This document shows positions 50,144 through 58,972 of a stretch of DNA of 64,000 nt, piece after piece. Source of the DNA: an uncultured Acetatifactor sp. (GTDB lineage Bacteria > Bacillota > Clostridia > Lachnospirales > Lachnospiraceae); assembly GCF_910585425.1 (NCBI RefSeq), contig NZ_CAJUCP010000014.1, forward strand, positions 43,176 to 107,175, read 5' to 3'. The notes beneath the pieces are model-generated. The model did not search any database. It was not told the DNA's origin and was given only the letters and a program-made list of their open reading frames with translations. Position numbers and translations under genes: made by a program. Each line of letters begins with the position of its first letter. Within the stretch, counting starts at the first letter, position 1.

Positions 50144-50761
50144 TCAGCCATGCAGCGCCCGCTCCCTCCATGCCGCAATCCGTGAAAACAGCCCTTTCAT
50201 ATCGATTGTGGAAAAATACGTCGTGTCTACCCTGATCTGTTCTCCGGGAACCTCAAAGGTGTCGAAGCCTCTGGTCTCGATGCCGCGGAGAAAGTCTTCA
50301 TAGGAAATCGTCTTCGCCCTCTGTCCCTCCGGGAGGCCTCCGGCCTTTTCCGGATAGCAATCGTTCACCACATGCCCTCTGTGCCTGTCAGGGCTGGACT
50401 CCCGCTCCAGGAAACGCCGGTAGAGGACGCTGTAATCGCCTGTCAGGTGCAGCGTCAGCACCGGATACCGGTATCTGGCCAGAAGGGCCTTGATGCCGTC
50501 CTCGGAGGCGCGCTCAAAATTGTTCTCCAGGAGAAAGGGCTGTCCTGCCCCCATGAGCTGTCCTGCGACGGCATACATGATTTCCATGCTGGCAATTCCC
50601 AGCCGTACCTTCTCCTCCCTGGACCGGAATCCCACATGGTCGAACAGAATCTCTTTCAGGGAATCCTTTGATATGACAGGGAGGCGCAGCTCCTCCCCAA
50701 GGGCTCTGGCCAGGGTGCTCTTCCCGGAGGCCGGAATTCCTGTCACTAATATGCAGTACAT
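50144..50761 (-). CDS. P-loop kinase of the AAA/zeta-toxin-like group
   Basis: A 205-residue ATP-dependent kinase with Walker A GIPASGKST (8-16) and a lid region with RRFLERESSPDRHRGH. It resembles chloramphenicol-phosphotransferase, zeta-toxin and polynucleotide-kinase-like small-molecule kinases. Its start lies 4 bp after the DeoR-type regulator stops, so the two are an operon. Candidate metabolic role: phosphorylating a sugar or polyol handled by the divergent dehydrogenase/isomerase pair. Confidence 0.8.
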   Translation of the reverse strand: MYCILVTGIPASGKSTLARALGEELRLPVISKDSLKEILFDHVGFRSREEKVRLGIASMEIMYAVAGQLMGAGQPFLLENNFERASEDGIKALLARYRYPVLTLHLTGDYSVLYRRFLERESSPDRHRGHVVNDCYPEKAGGLPEGQRAKTISYEDFLRGIETRGFDTFEVPGEQIRVDTTYFSTIDMKGLFSRIAAWRERALHG

Positions 50762-50765
50762 AGCT

Positions 50766-51551
50766 TCACTCCCCTCCTTTTACATCCACCACTTCAATGA
50801 CCGCCCCCAGTTCCCTGCCCTGCACCAGGAAATCCTCAGAGACATTGCTGTCTGTGATGACGAAATCGTAGTCGAACATCCGGCACACGGAATGGACGGA
50901 ATGCCTCCCTGTCTTTGACGAAGGGTACAGGCCGATGTTCACGGAGCTGCTCTCCATGACGGCCCGCCCGAACGCCACCCCGGCGCTGTCGTGGATGGAT
51001 GCCCCGAAATCCAGGGACAATGCGGCGTGGGACAGGAACGCTTTGTCGATCCGGATGCCCTTCACCATCTGGACGGTGTAGAAGTCATGGCAGTGGCCCC
51101 GGTGGGACATTTCTCCGCCCAGGAGGATGACGGATACGTTCATCTTTTTCCGCAGGGCCTCCGCAATCGTGACGGAATTCACCAGAATCGTCACGGGCAT
51201 GTCCTCCGGCAGGTCCCGGGCCATATAATACCCCACCAGAGAGGTGGTGATGTAAATGACCTCATTGGCCTTGATATGCTTCAGAGCCCGCCTGGCCACA
51301 GCCAGATAATCGGGCCGGGGCTCCTGCACATCGACGGGGTTGTAGGTGGCGGAGGGAAAGGTTCCCCCCGGCGCTATGGCAATGGCGCCCCCATGGGTTC
51401 TCTGGAGCAGTCCCCTGCTCTCCAAAACCCGGAGGTCGCGCCTGGCGCAGTCGGCGGAGACCTGGTAGAGCTCCCGGATTTCCGATACCAGGATCCGGCC
51501 CGATTCATTTACTCTTCTGACGATATCTTTTTGGCGTTCTTCCATGAACAT
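50766..51551 (-). CDS. DeoR/GlpR-family sugar-responsive repressor
   Basis: A 261-residue repressor: N-terminal DeoR helix-turn-helix (about 1-60: VSEIRELYQVSADCARRDLR and GLLQRTHGGA) and C-terminal sugar-phosphate-sensing domain (about 75-250, LILGGEMSHRG-type motif seen as VILLGGEMSHRGH, VITDSNVSEDF). AAAGGAGCTC precedes the ATG at 51551; a TTG upstream in frame is less likely. Divergent from the alcohol dehydrogenase gene, which it should control. Confidence 0.9.
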   Translation of the reverse strand: MFMEERQKDIVRRVNESGRILVSEIRELYQVSADCARRDLRVLESRGLLQRTHGGAIAIAPGGTFPSATYNPVDVQEPRPDYLAVARRALKHIKANEVIYITTSLVGYYMARDLPEDMPVTILVNSVTIAEALRKKMNVSVILLGGEMSHRGHCHDFYTVQMVKGIRIDKAFLSHAALSLDFGASIHDSAGVAFGRAVMESSSVNIGLYPSSKTGRHSVHSVCRMFDYDFVITDSNVSEDFLVQGRELGAVIEVVDVKGGE

Positions 51552-51601
51552 TTCTGATGAGCTCCTTTGGGTGGATTCTTGTTTTTGCATGTTTATGTTT
51601 T

Positions 51602-51630
51602 ATTATACTTGTTTATACTTATATTTGCAA
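51602..51630 (-). promoter_or_regulatory. Promoter of the deoR-like gene with repeated AAACA elements
   Basis: On the minus strand TTGCAA (51630-51625), 17 bases, TATAAT (51607-51602). ATAAACAAG, ATAAAACATAAACATG and AAAACAAG surround it; such repeated A/C-rich elements are the usual DeoR operators. The remaining divergent gap to 51917 shows no convincing gene. Confidence 0.65.
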
Positions 51631-51917
51631 GTGGAATTTGAAATTCGCCGGGCACGTCAAATTATGCTTCCCTGCTGCAGCGTGGATATCCGCCTGGTGA
51701 GATGGCTATTGAAAAAAGCGGCATATGGGTTTACAATAGAATCCAAATTTAAGAGGATTCCGGTGCGGATTCCGGCCTGGTTTCTAAGGCTGCGGGATAT
51801 TGCGGGACATGTTGGGGGAAGCGGAAGCTTCTTGTAATGCGCCCGGCAGGCAGGGCCGCGTCAGGGATAAACGTGTGCGGAAGAGCGGATTGGAGAAGAG
51901 AAAGGGGCAGGCAGAAG

Positions 51918-52937
51918 ATGAGGAGCGCGGTATTTTACGGAAAACACGACTTAAGGATTGAGGAGCATGAGATGCCGGCCGTGGGGCCGAAGGATGTGCT
52001 GATTCGGGTGAAGGCCTGCGGCGTCTGCGGCACGGACGTGCATATCTATGAGGGGGACAAGGGCGCGGCGGAGGTCACCCCGCCCACCATACTGGGGCAT
52101 GAGTTCTCCGGCATCGTGGAGGAAGTCGGCGAAGCGGTGATGGATTATCGACCGGGCGACAGGGTGTGCGTGGATCCCAACTGTTACTGCGGAGCCTGTA
52201 CGCCCTGCAGGAGCGGCGTGGCCCATTACTGCGAGCATATGATTGGATACGGAACCACTGTAAACGGCGGATTCGCGGAATACTGCGCCGTGAATGAGAG
52301 GCAGGTGTACCGGCTGGGGGAGAGGACTTCCTTTGAACAGGGGGCCATGGCGGAGCCGGTGGCATGCTGCCTCCATGGAATCGACATGTGCGGGATCCGG
52401 CCGGGTTCCCAGGCGGTGGTCATAGGAGGCGGCATGATAGGCCTGCTGATGCTGCAGCTTGCGAAGCTGGAGGGCGCGGCAAAGGTGGCATTGCTGGAGC
52501 CTGTGGAGGAGAAGCGGCTGGTGGCGGCAAAGCTGGGGGCGGATGTCTGCATCGATCCCTTACAGGCGGAAGTGAAGAAGGAGCTGGAAAAAGCCGGATT
52601 CACCTGGGTGAACACGGTCATCGAGTGCGTGGGCCGTCCCGCCACCATCGAGCAGGCCATCCACATCGCCGGGAACAAGGCGGTGGTGATGATGTTCGGC
52701 CTGACGAAGCCGGATGAGACCATTTCGGTGAAGCCCTTTGATATATTCCAGAAGGAGCTGGAGCTGAAGGCTTCCTATATCAATCCCTATACACAGAAGC
52801 GGGCGCTGGATTTGATTGACACGGGCCGCCTGGACGTGAGCAGCATGGTCTGTGGGACATGCGGGCTGGAAAAGCTGGAGAAGATACTGAGCAGCCCCCA
52901 GGTTCGGGCCAGGGGCAAGTATATCATCTGCCCGTAA
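51918..52937 (+). CDS. Zinc-dependent alcohol/polyol dehydrogenase
   Basis: A 339-residue medium-chain dehydrogenase of the sorbitol/threonine dehydrogenase type. Catalytic zinc ligands are in CGVCGTD and GHE (about 37-67), structural zinc cysteines in CYCGACTPC and ARSGVAHYC-like stretch (about 95-111), and the Rossmann motif is GGGMIG (about 171-176). GGGGCAGGCAG precedes the ATG at 51918. It oxidises a sugar alcohol or related compound with NAD(P). It forms a catabolic group with the isomerase at 53084 and the DeoR-type regulator. Confidence 0.9.
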   Translation: MRSAVFYGKHDLRIEEHEMPAVGPKDVLIRVKACGVCGTDVHIYEGDKGAAEVTPPTILGHEFSGIVEEVGEAVMDYRPGDRVCVDPNCYCGACTPCRSGVAHYCEHMIGYGTTVNGGFAEYCAVNERQVYRLGERTSFEQGAMAEPVACCLHGIDMCGIRPGSQAVVIGGGMIGLLMLQLAKLEGAAKVALLEPVEEKRLVAAKLGADVCIDPLQAEVKKELEKAGFTWVNTVIECVGRPATIEQAIHIAGNKAVVMMFGLTKPDETISVKPFDIFQKELELKASYINPYTQKRALDLIDTGRLDVSSMVCGTCGLEKLEKILSSPQVRARGKYIICP

Positions 52938-53083
52938 GGGGAAAACTATCGGTGTCCGGCAGGCTCAGATGGGGCTGCCGCAGGAAGGGGCAGAGATACC
53001 AGATATAGATATGCCTGGCTGACGGATATCCCGTATCTGGCGTAGAATTTCTTAATGGGACAAAAAGAAGGAGCTTTGGAGAG

Positions 53084-53836
53084 ATGAATTATTCCGTCTG
53101 CATCGACGCATTGTATCAGGGAAGGAACGTCCTGGAGGGGATTCGGGAGACGAAGGAAGTGGGAATCGGAGCCATTGAGTTCTGGTCCTGGTGGGACAAG
53201 GATTTGGGCAGGATCGCCTCCGAAAGGGAGCGCCTGCATCTGGAGGTGGCCGCTATTTGCACAAAGTTCGCCAGCCTGGTGGATCCGTCCCGCCATGAGG
53301 TATATCTGGAAGGGCTGAAGGAGAGCATGGAGGCGGCTAAGCGGCTGGGGTGCCGCAGGCTGATCAGCCAGGTGGGAGCGGATACGGGGCGGCCGCGGAA
53401 GGAGCAGCACCAGGCTCTGTGCCAGGGCGCAAAGCGGGCGGCAGAGCTTCTGGAGGGAACGGATATCACGCTGCTGCTGGAGCCCCTGAACACGGCTGTT
53501 GATCATAAGGGATATTATCTGTCCTCCTCGGAGGAGGCCTTTGAGATCATAGAGGAAGTGGGGAGCGACAGGGTGAAGGTGCTGTTCGACATCTACCACC
53601 AGCAGATCACGGAGGGCGACCTCATCCGGAATATCCGGGAGAATATCGCCAGGATAGGCCATTTCCACGCGGCGGGATGCCCCGGCAGGCATGAGCTGGA
53701 CACGGGGGAGCTGAACTATCCCAATATTTTCCATGCAATTCGGGAAGCGGGGTATACGGGCTATGTCGGGCTGGAATATTTTCCGGAGAAGCCGGCGCTG
53801 GAGGGGCTTCGGAAGCTGGCGGGCAGATGCGGGTGA
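53084..53836 (+). CDS. Hydroxypyruvate isomerase-like TIM-barrel protein
   Basis: A 250-residue sugar-phosphate isomerase/epimerase-family (AP endonuclease 2 fold) protein. Family motifs LLLEPLNTAVDHKGYYL, VKVLFDIYHQQITEGD, IGHFHAAGCPGRHELDTGE and YVGLEYFP give the metal ligands (E near 147, D near 182, H near 208 and E near 242). This matches hydroxypyruvate isomerase (Hyi). AAGGAGCTTTGGAGAG precedes the ATG. Probably acts after the dehydrogenase at 51918 on a C3-C4 sugar acid. Confidence 0.88.
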   Translation: MNYSVCIDALYQGRNVLEGIRETKEVGIGAIEFWSWWDKDLGRIASERERLHLEVAAICTKFASLVDPSRHEVYLEGLKESMEAAKRLGCRRLISQVGADTGRPRKEQHQALCQGAKRAAELLEGTDITLLLEPLNTAVDHKGYYLSSSEEAFEIIEEVGSDRVKVLFDIYHQQITEGDLIRNIRENIARIGHFHAAGCPGRHELDTGELNYPNIFHAIREAGYTGYVGLEYFPEKPALEGLRKLAGRCG

Positions 53837-53880
53837 GAGGGGACTGGCGGGATTAGCCAAATCTGGATTACCCTGCGGCG

Positions 53881-54220
53881 GAATTGACAGGGACGGCTGT
53901 GCTGTGCGCGGCAGCCGCCCTGTCCGGGGGAAATGCCATTGCCGTCATTAGCCTCCTGCTGGTGGCCCTGTCCGTGCTGGGCGCTTTTGAGACGCCCACA
54001 GTGCAGGCCTGCATCCCCCAGATGCTGTCCGGCGATGATATCGTCAGGGGGAATGCGGTGGTGAACCAGGTAGCGCCGGTTTCCTATCTGACCGCGCCCA
54101 TGCTGGGCGGCGTCCTCTATGCGGCTTTTGGGCTGAAGCCTGTGATGGATATCAGCGTTGCCTGCTTTTTCATTACGGCCTCATTTGAATGCTTCATAAG
54201 GCTGCGCCGTCAGCCGATGG
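53881..54220 (+). pseudogene. Internal remnant of an MFS transporter gene
   Basis: A frame with no proper start (GTAVLCAAAALSGGNAIAV onwards) encodes roughly membrane segments 3-6 of a major-facilitator transporter, with the typical FETPTVQACIPQMLS and VNQVAPVSYLTAPMLGGVLY. It then runs into unrelated sequence. The N- and C-terminal thirds are missing. Confidence 0.7.
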
Positions 54221-54350
54221 GACATGGAGGGAATGTGCTTCGCGTGATCAGGCATGACTTTATCATCAGTATAAAGTTCAATGTGGCTATTCTTGAATTT
54301 GCCATAAAAAAATGCTATGATAAGGGTACAGGCTCAGAGAGGAATAAAAT

Positions 54351-55304
54351 ATGGCAACTATATATGACGGTGCATTCCGGACAATCTTAAATGACTGCCG
54401 GAAGCTGATTATACCCGTGATCAATGAGATTTTCGGTGAAACATATACAGGAGAGGAAGAAATAAGTTTTTTTCCCAACGAACATTTTTTAGACCGGCAG
54501 GACGAAGCGGACAAAGAACGGATTACGGATACGAATTTTACTGTTTTTGGGAAGATACCGAAGAAATACCATATTGAGTGTGAGAGCAGCCTGCCGGATG
54601 GGAAGATTACCGTAAGGCTTTTCGAGTATGACGCGCAGATAGCGCTTGACGAGGGAGAGGTCACAGAGGAGACATTGACCGTGACATTCCCCAATACGGC
54701 GGTTCTGTACCTTCGGACCTATCAAAAGACCCCGGACAGAATGAAGTATGTTATCGTCACACCGGGCGGGACGGTTCGGTACGATGTGCCGATTATGAAG
54801 GTGCAGACATACTCGCTGGAAGATATTTTTGGGAAAGGCCTGCTGATGCTGATTCCTTTTTATATTTTTTCACATGAGAAAGGGTTTCCGGAGTATAATA
54901 GTGATGAGCAGAAGCTGACGGAACTGAAGGCCGAGTATCAGGAAATTTTGGAAAGGCTTGACGGACTGGAACGGCAGGGTGTGATTGGGGCATTTGACAA
55001 GCGGACAATCATAGAGCTTTCCGGCGATGTGATCAAAGAGATTGCACAGAAATATGAAAATGTGCAGAAAGGCGTAGGTGACATGATGAGCGGAGCTTTG
55101 ATTGAAACAGAGGCGAGAACCATCTTGAATCAGGGAATAAAGCAGGGAATAAAGCAGGGAAAGAGCCAAGGAATCAGCGAAACAAAGACGCAGACAGCAT
55201 TGAGGCTGCTGAAAAGAGGAAAGCTCACAGTTGAGGAAATCGCGGAGGATACGGGGCTCAGTGTGGCTGAAGTAGAGCAGCTTGCAGGGCTTCAGACAGT
55301 GTAG
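54351..55304 (+). CDS. Rpn/PDDEXK nuclease-family protein (transposase-like)
   Basis: A 317-residue protein of the widespread group named Rpn or PD-(D/E)XK nuclease family transposase. The nuclease-like core is in the first 130 residues (ITDTNFTVFGKIPKKYHIEC, acidic E/Q-K type motif, LFEYDAQIAL). A helical region and a C-terminal repeat (GIKQGIKQGKSQGISE) follow, ending in a helix-turn-helix-like LTVEEIAEDTGLSVAEVEQL. GAGAGGAATAAA precedes the ATG. Such proteins promote RecA-independent recombination or act as toxins; many copies decay. This one looks complete. Confidence 0.8.
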   Translation: MATIYDGAFRTILNDCRKLIIPVINEIFGETYTGEEEISFFPNEHFLDRQDEADKERITDTNFTVFGKIPKKYHIECESSLPDGKITVRLFEYDAQIALDEGEVTEETLTVTFPNTAVLYLRTYQKTPDRMKYVIVTPGGTVRYDVPIMKVQTYSLEDIFGKGLLMLIPFYIFSHEKGFPEYNSDEQKLTELKAEYQEILERLDGLERQGVIGAFDKRTIIELSGDVIKEIAQKYENVQKGVGDMMSGALIETEARTILNQGIKQGIKQGKSQGISETKTQTALRLLKRGKLTVEEIAEDTGLSVAEVEQLAGLQTV

Positions 55305-55421
55305 GCCAGCGGTCCGGCTCCTATGTCGCGGAACCATTCATCAGGATACAGCAGGTATGGCATAGATGCTGATATGTTATTTATTGTAAAACCAGCTGCT
55401 TTAGATATGTAGTCACTATAT

Positions 55422-55474
55422 AAAATTAGAGAGGATACTTTTCTCTTTGTTGAGAAAAGGTATCCTCTAATTTT
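55422..55474. terminator. Bidirectional terminator between convergent genes
   Basis: A long near-perfect stem (55422-55446 with 55452-55474) with A-rich left and T-rich right flank, between the nuclease-like gene and the minus-strand PIN gene. Confidence 0.8.
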
Positions 55475-55515
55475 GATTTTATAAATATTCCAATAGAAAA
55501 GGTAATAGCTCCTTT

Positions 55516-55911
55516 TTATTCGGAAAAGTATTTCTCACAAAAGTCTTTTGCAGTCACGATTTGAATGTTTTCAAACTGCTCTATTACGAGGAGGTCTTTA
55601 TCTCCACTGACAATGTATAAAGCATGAGAATCTTTTGCGCATTCCAGGAATTTGTTATCGTCAGGATCACGGCATATTTCGACATGAGTAACAGGTTCGA
55701 TAATTTCCATAGTTTTAATTAGCGGGCTTAAAATTGTTCTATTAATATGCCCTTGTTTTCTGTCAATCATTTCCTGCACAATTTCTTCATATTCGTTAAT
55801 AATTTCTGTCGTAGCGCAGGCTGTTACCTTCTGACAAACAACAGCACGAAGAATTTCTCTCGGAAATCCGCCAAAAAACACACCAGAAATCAAAACATTT
55901 GTATCTATCAC
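55516..55911 (-). CDS. PIN-domain toxin (GTG start)
   Basis: A 131-residue PIN-domain ribonuclease of the Firmicutes toxin group. Acidic residues of the active site are D3 (MIDTNVLISG), E about 42 (INEYEEIV), D about 84 (RDPDDNKFLE) and D about 103 (SGDKDLL). The GTG at 55911 is the only in-frame start after the preceding TGA. It starts 7 bp after the AbrB-like antitoxin gene ends. It should cleave RNA unless held by the antitoxin. Confidence 0.88.
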   Translation of the reverse strand: MIDTNVLISGVFFGGFPREILRAVVCQKVTACATTEIINEYEEIVQEMIDRKQGHINRTILSPLIKTMEIIEPVTHVEICRDPDDNKFLECAKDSHALYIVSGDKDLLVIEQFENIQIVTAKDFCEKYFSE

Positions 55912-55917
55912 ATTTTC

Positions 55918-56184
55918 TCATACTCGTTTCTTCTTTCTAACTGATTTGATTATATTATTAACATCATTTTCATTATACCCAACAGACTTTGCCCATTTTT
56001 GTGCCTCGTCGAGTGAGGCTTCAAATTCTTCAGCAGAAGGAAGCTTTAAAGTTTTGAGCATGATAACATCCCCTGAAGTATATGCAACCAGTTTATCACC
56101 AGTATCAATCGACAAGAGTTTTCGGATGCTGACTGGCAATGAAATCTGTCCTTTGGAAGAAACTGTCAATATTTGTGTGTTCAT
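55918..56184 (-). CDS. AbrB/MazE-type antitoxin
   Basis: An 88-residue protein with a SpoVT-AbrB DNA-binding swapped-hairpin fold (TVSSKGQISLPVSIRKLLSI, then GDKLVAY, about 6-50) and a charged C-terminus that would bind the toxin. It is the first gene of the pair and probably binds the operator at 56203 to repress its own transcription. Confidence 0.88.
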   Translation of the reverse strand: MNTQILTVSSKGQISLPVSIRKLLSIDTGDKLVAYTSGDVIMLKTLKLPSAEEFEASLDEAQKWAKSVGYNENDVNNIIKSVRKKKRV

Positions 56185-56202
56185 TTGCTTACGCCCCTTT
56201 CC

Positions 56203-56228
56203 AGTAAGAATTTCTTACTTATATTATG
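56203..56228 (-). promoter_or_regulatory. Promoter -10 and palindromic operator of the toxin-antitoxin pair
   Basis: A near-perfect 17-bp palindrome AGTAAGAATTTCTTACT (56203-56219) lies just after a minus-strand -10 CATAAT (56228-56223). A -35 TTGCAT lies 17 bases before that. Expected site of AbrB-type autorepression. Confidence 0.65.
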
Positions 56229-56245
56229 CCATAATGTAAAAATAT

Positions 56246-56800
56246 ATGCAAGAAAAATTGAATTCATCACTTGACAATGTGGCAAATAACAGCGTCTCTT
56301 CGGAGGCGCTGTTATTTATGGAAGAGGTTCGTGACGGAGAGCGATGGGAAGGAAGCGCTCTGGGGGGATATCCGGGAGATTCGTCTGGAACAGGTGGGGC
56401 AGGAAAGCGGCAAGGGCTTTTCCATGGAGGGGATTGACCTGACTTTTGGGCTGGGCAGGAAGTATGCCATCGTGGGCAGGAGCGGAAGCGGGAAATCCGG
56501 CATCATCAGGCTGCCCACCCAATATGGGCCGGACGACACAGGCCGGATTCTGGTCAACGGGCGGGAGCTTTCGGGGCACATCGATACTATAAGGGGCTGA
56601 TGCAGAAATACAGCGCGATTATCGCCACGGACGGGGGGAGGATGCTGCCGGTAGGGCAGTGGCGGCAGTGGCCGGACGATTATCGCCATGGACGGCGGGA
56701 GGACCGTGGAGTGGGAAGGGGCATTCTGCATGCGCTACAGAGTCCCGGACCAATGAGGGCCTGGCTGGAAAAACAAATTGATCTCCCATGCATATAATGT
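56246..56800 (+). pseudogene. Degenerate ABC exporter ATPase gene
   Basis: Fragments in two frames encode the linker and first third of an exporter ATPase: EALWGDIREIRLEQVG, then GIDLTFGLGRKYAIVGRSGSGKS with intact Walker A, TGRILVNGREL, then a stop near 56600 and further scattered similarity. Signature, Walker B and the membrane domain are missing. Interval to 56800 holds nothing else recognisable. Confidence 0.7.
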
Positions 56801-56853
56801 ATCATATCACATGCACCATGATTGAATATCAAATATGAATGGGGTGTTTTCAA

Positions 56854-57687
56854 TTGTATGACTATGACAGGAACTGGAAGTGCAATCCGCCGAATCTGTT
56901 CGGGAAGAGGTGCCCTGACAGGAACCGGAATCAGAGGGCGGGCCAGCCGCCGCCGGAGGACGGCTGCGGGACGGAGGGCGCCGCGTCAGATGGCTTCCGG
57001 CATCCGGGGGCTGCGGAGACGGAAGGGTACGATTCTTCCTGCTGCTGCGGATCCGGTACGATGGAACCAGGGAAAATGCCGGGGATGCCCGGCATTTGTT
57101 ATGAACGGGGGGAGACCGGGCCCATGGGTCCCAGGGGAGAGCCGGGGCCGCCGGGCTGTCCCGGTGAACGGGGGGAGATAGGTCCGCAGGGAGTCACCGG
57201 CCCTCAGGGACCCCAGGGAGCCACCGGGCCACAGGGACCCAGAGGAGCTCCGGGCGCCCGGGGGCCGGCAGGGCCTCCCGGCTATCCCCAGAGCAGCATA
57301 TTCGCCACGTTCACGGGGCGGGAGCTGATCCTGCCGGAGTGCGCCAGCCTTCCGCTTAAGACGGAGATACCCGACACGGCGGGGAACATATCCCTCTGCA
57401 ATGGCTGCTCCCTGGAGCTGGCGGCGGGCTACTATGCCATCAATTATTATATATCCGTCACGATGAAAAGGCATGGCACCGTCAGGCTCACGCCCATATG
57501 CAATGACTGCAGGCAGCCCCTGTATGCCGCATGGGCGAAAGCGGCAAGGCAGAAGGAGGCGGCCGTGCTGTCAAGGTATTTTATCGTCGAAATACCGATA
57601 GCATCAAGGCTGTTCTTCGAATGGCGCTCTTCCGCGGGCGCATCCAAAATCAACATGTATCTGAGCATAGAAAAGCTGTGCAGATGA
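56854..57687 (+). CDS. Collagen-like protein with short triple-helix region
   Basis: A protein of about 277 residues. An N-terminal segment (MYDYDRNWKCNPPNLFG if read from TTG 56854; ATG 56839 is the alternative) is followed by CCCGSGTM and about 22 G-x-y triplets (GMPGICYERGETGP to PAGPPGYP). A globular C-terminal domain of about 130 residues (IFATFTGRELILPECASLPL and onwards, ending YLSIEKLCR) resembles the beta-jellyroll heads of BclA-type proteins. Cysteine clusters suggest cross-linking. Likely on the spore or cell surface. Confidence 0.75.
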   Translation: MYDYDRNWKCNPPNLFGKRCPDRNRNQRAGQPPPEDGCGTEGAASDGFRHPGAAETEGYDSSCCCGSGTMEPGKMPGMPGICYERGETGPMGPRGEPGPPGCPGERGEIGPQGVTGPQGPQGATGPQGPRGAPGARGPAGPPGYPQSSIFATFTGRELILPECASLPLKTEIPDTAGNISLCNGCSLELAAGYYAINYYISVTMKRHGTVRLTPICNDCRQPLYAAWAKAARQKEAAVLSRYFIVEIPIASRLFFEWRSSAGASKINMYLSIEKLCR

Positions 57688-57713
57688 CAGGCTCGGAAAG
57701 AGAGGGGGAGAGT

Positions 57714-58781
57714 ATGCCTACCATAAGCCTTTGTATGATTGTCAAAAATGAAGAGAAGCATATCGCGCGCTGCCTGGACAGCGTGGCGGGACTGGTGGAT
57801 GAGATCGTCATCGTAGACACCGGTTCCTCTGACCGGACGGTGGAGATTGCGTCCCGGTATACGCCCAGGGTCTATTCGTACCCATGGAAGGATGACTTTT
57901 CGGACGCCAGGAACCATGCCTTTTCCAAAGCCACCATGGACTACTGTATGTGGATGGATGCCGATGACGTCCTGGAGGAGGCGGAGCGGGCCGGATTCCT
58001 GGAGCTGAAGCAGACCCTGCCGCCGGATACGGATATGGTGATGATGAAATACAACACTGCCTTTGACGAGGCCGACAGGCCGTCCTTTTCCTATTTTCGG
58101 GAGAGATGGATCAGGAACCGGGCCGGATTCCGCTGGGTGGGCGCCGTCCATGAAGTGATTCCGCCAAAGGGCAGGACGATATATTCCGACATCGCGATCA
58201 GCCACAGGAAGGAGGGAGCCGGGGATCCGGATCGGAACCTGCGGATATACCGCGGGATGATCGCGGAGGGAAAGCCCCTGGAACCGCGGCAGCAGTATTA
58301 TTATGGAAGGGAGCTGTACTACCACGGGGAATACGAAGAGGCTGTTTCTGTGTTCGAGAGGTTCCTTCTGGAAGAGGACGGATGGATTGAAAACAAGATT
58401 GAGGCATGTTCCGTCTGCGCTGCCTGCTATTACCGACTGGGACAGGAGCAGGCCGCGCTGTCGATGCTCCTGCGCAGCATGAGCTACGACCTGCCGAGGG
58501 CTGAGCTGTGCTGTGAGATCGGGAAGCACTTCCTGGAGCGCGGAAACTGCCGCATCGCCGTCTACTGGTATGAGGCGGCGCTGAATACGCCCAAAAGAGA
58601 GCGCTCCGATGGGTTCGTACAGCCGGATTGCTATGATTATGTCCCTCTTCTGCAGCTGTGCGTCTGCTATGACAGGCTGGGGGACCGGCAGAAGGCGATG
58701 GAATACAATGAGCGGGCGGGCGCCTGTAAGCCCTATTCCCAGGCGTATCTTTATAATAAACAGTATTTTGGGAGCCTGTGA
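57714..58781 (+). CDS. GT2 glycosyltransferase with TPR-like C-terminus
   Basis: A 355-residue cytoplasmic glycosyltransferase. The GT-A domain (about 1-190) has ISLCMIVKNEEKHIARCL, the metal-binding D-x-D as MDADD and VGAVHE. TPR-like repeats fill about 195-350 (YYGRELYYHGEYEEAVSVF, YYRLGQEQAALSM, CVCYDRLGDRQKAM). This family glycosylates repetitive proteins. GAGGGGGAGAG precedes the ATG at 57714. The gene stands between two collagen-like proteins, whose Thr-rich repeats are plausible acceptors. Confidence 0.88.
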   Translation: MPTISLCMIVKNEEKHIARCLDSVAGLVDEIVIVDTGSSDRTVEIASRYTPRVYSYPWKDDFSDARNHAFSKATMDYCMWMDADDVLEEAERAGFLELKQTLPPDTDMVMMKYNTAFDEADRPSFSYFRERWIRNRAGFRWVGAVHEVIPPKGRTIYSDIAISHRKEGAGDPDRNLRIYRGMIAEGKPLEPRQQYYYGRELYYHGEYEEAVSVFERFLLEEDGWIENKIEACSVCAACYYRLGQEQAALSMLLRSMSYDLPRAELCCEIGKHFLERGNCRIAVYWYEAALNTPKRERSDGFVQPDCYDYVPLLQLCVCYDRLGDRQKAMEYNERAGACKPYSQAYLYNKQYFGSL

Positions 58782-58783
58782 TT

Positions 58784-58842
58784 CCCGCGGGCAATGAGCC
58801 AAGCGGATGCGCCAGCATCCATTTGGCGAATGCCGCGGGGGT
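58784..58842. repeat. REP-like nested palindrome after the glycosyltransferase gene
   Basis: Outer arms CCCGCGGGCA/TGCCGCGGG, middle GCCAA/TTGGC and inner GGATGC-GCCA-GCATCC form a nested structure directly after the stop codon, about 130 bp before the next gene. It could act as a terminator or be a dispersed palindromic repeat. Confidence 0.55.
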
Positions 58843-58972
58843 GTTGGCTTCCCGGGAGGATTTTTCAGGCGGATTTCGACATAGGGTGGCAGATTTCCCG
58901 GCAGTGCATAAATTATTTGTAGAAAAAGACATGATAAGTGCCTTTTTTGAAAAAAGAAAGGAAGTGTTTTAA

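Noticed and set aside
51552..51917. A small gene in the DeoR/dehydrogenase divergent gap
   Set aside because: The plus-strand frame there begins in the regulator gene, has no ribosome-binding site and overlaps the minus-strand promoter.
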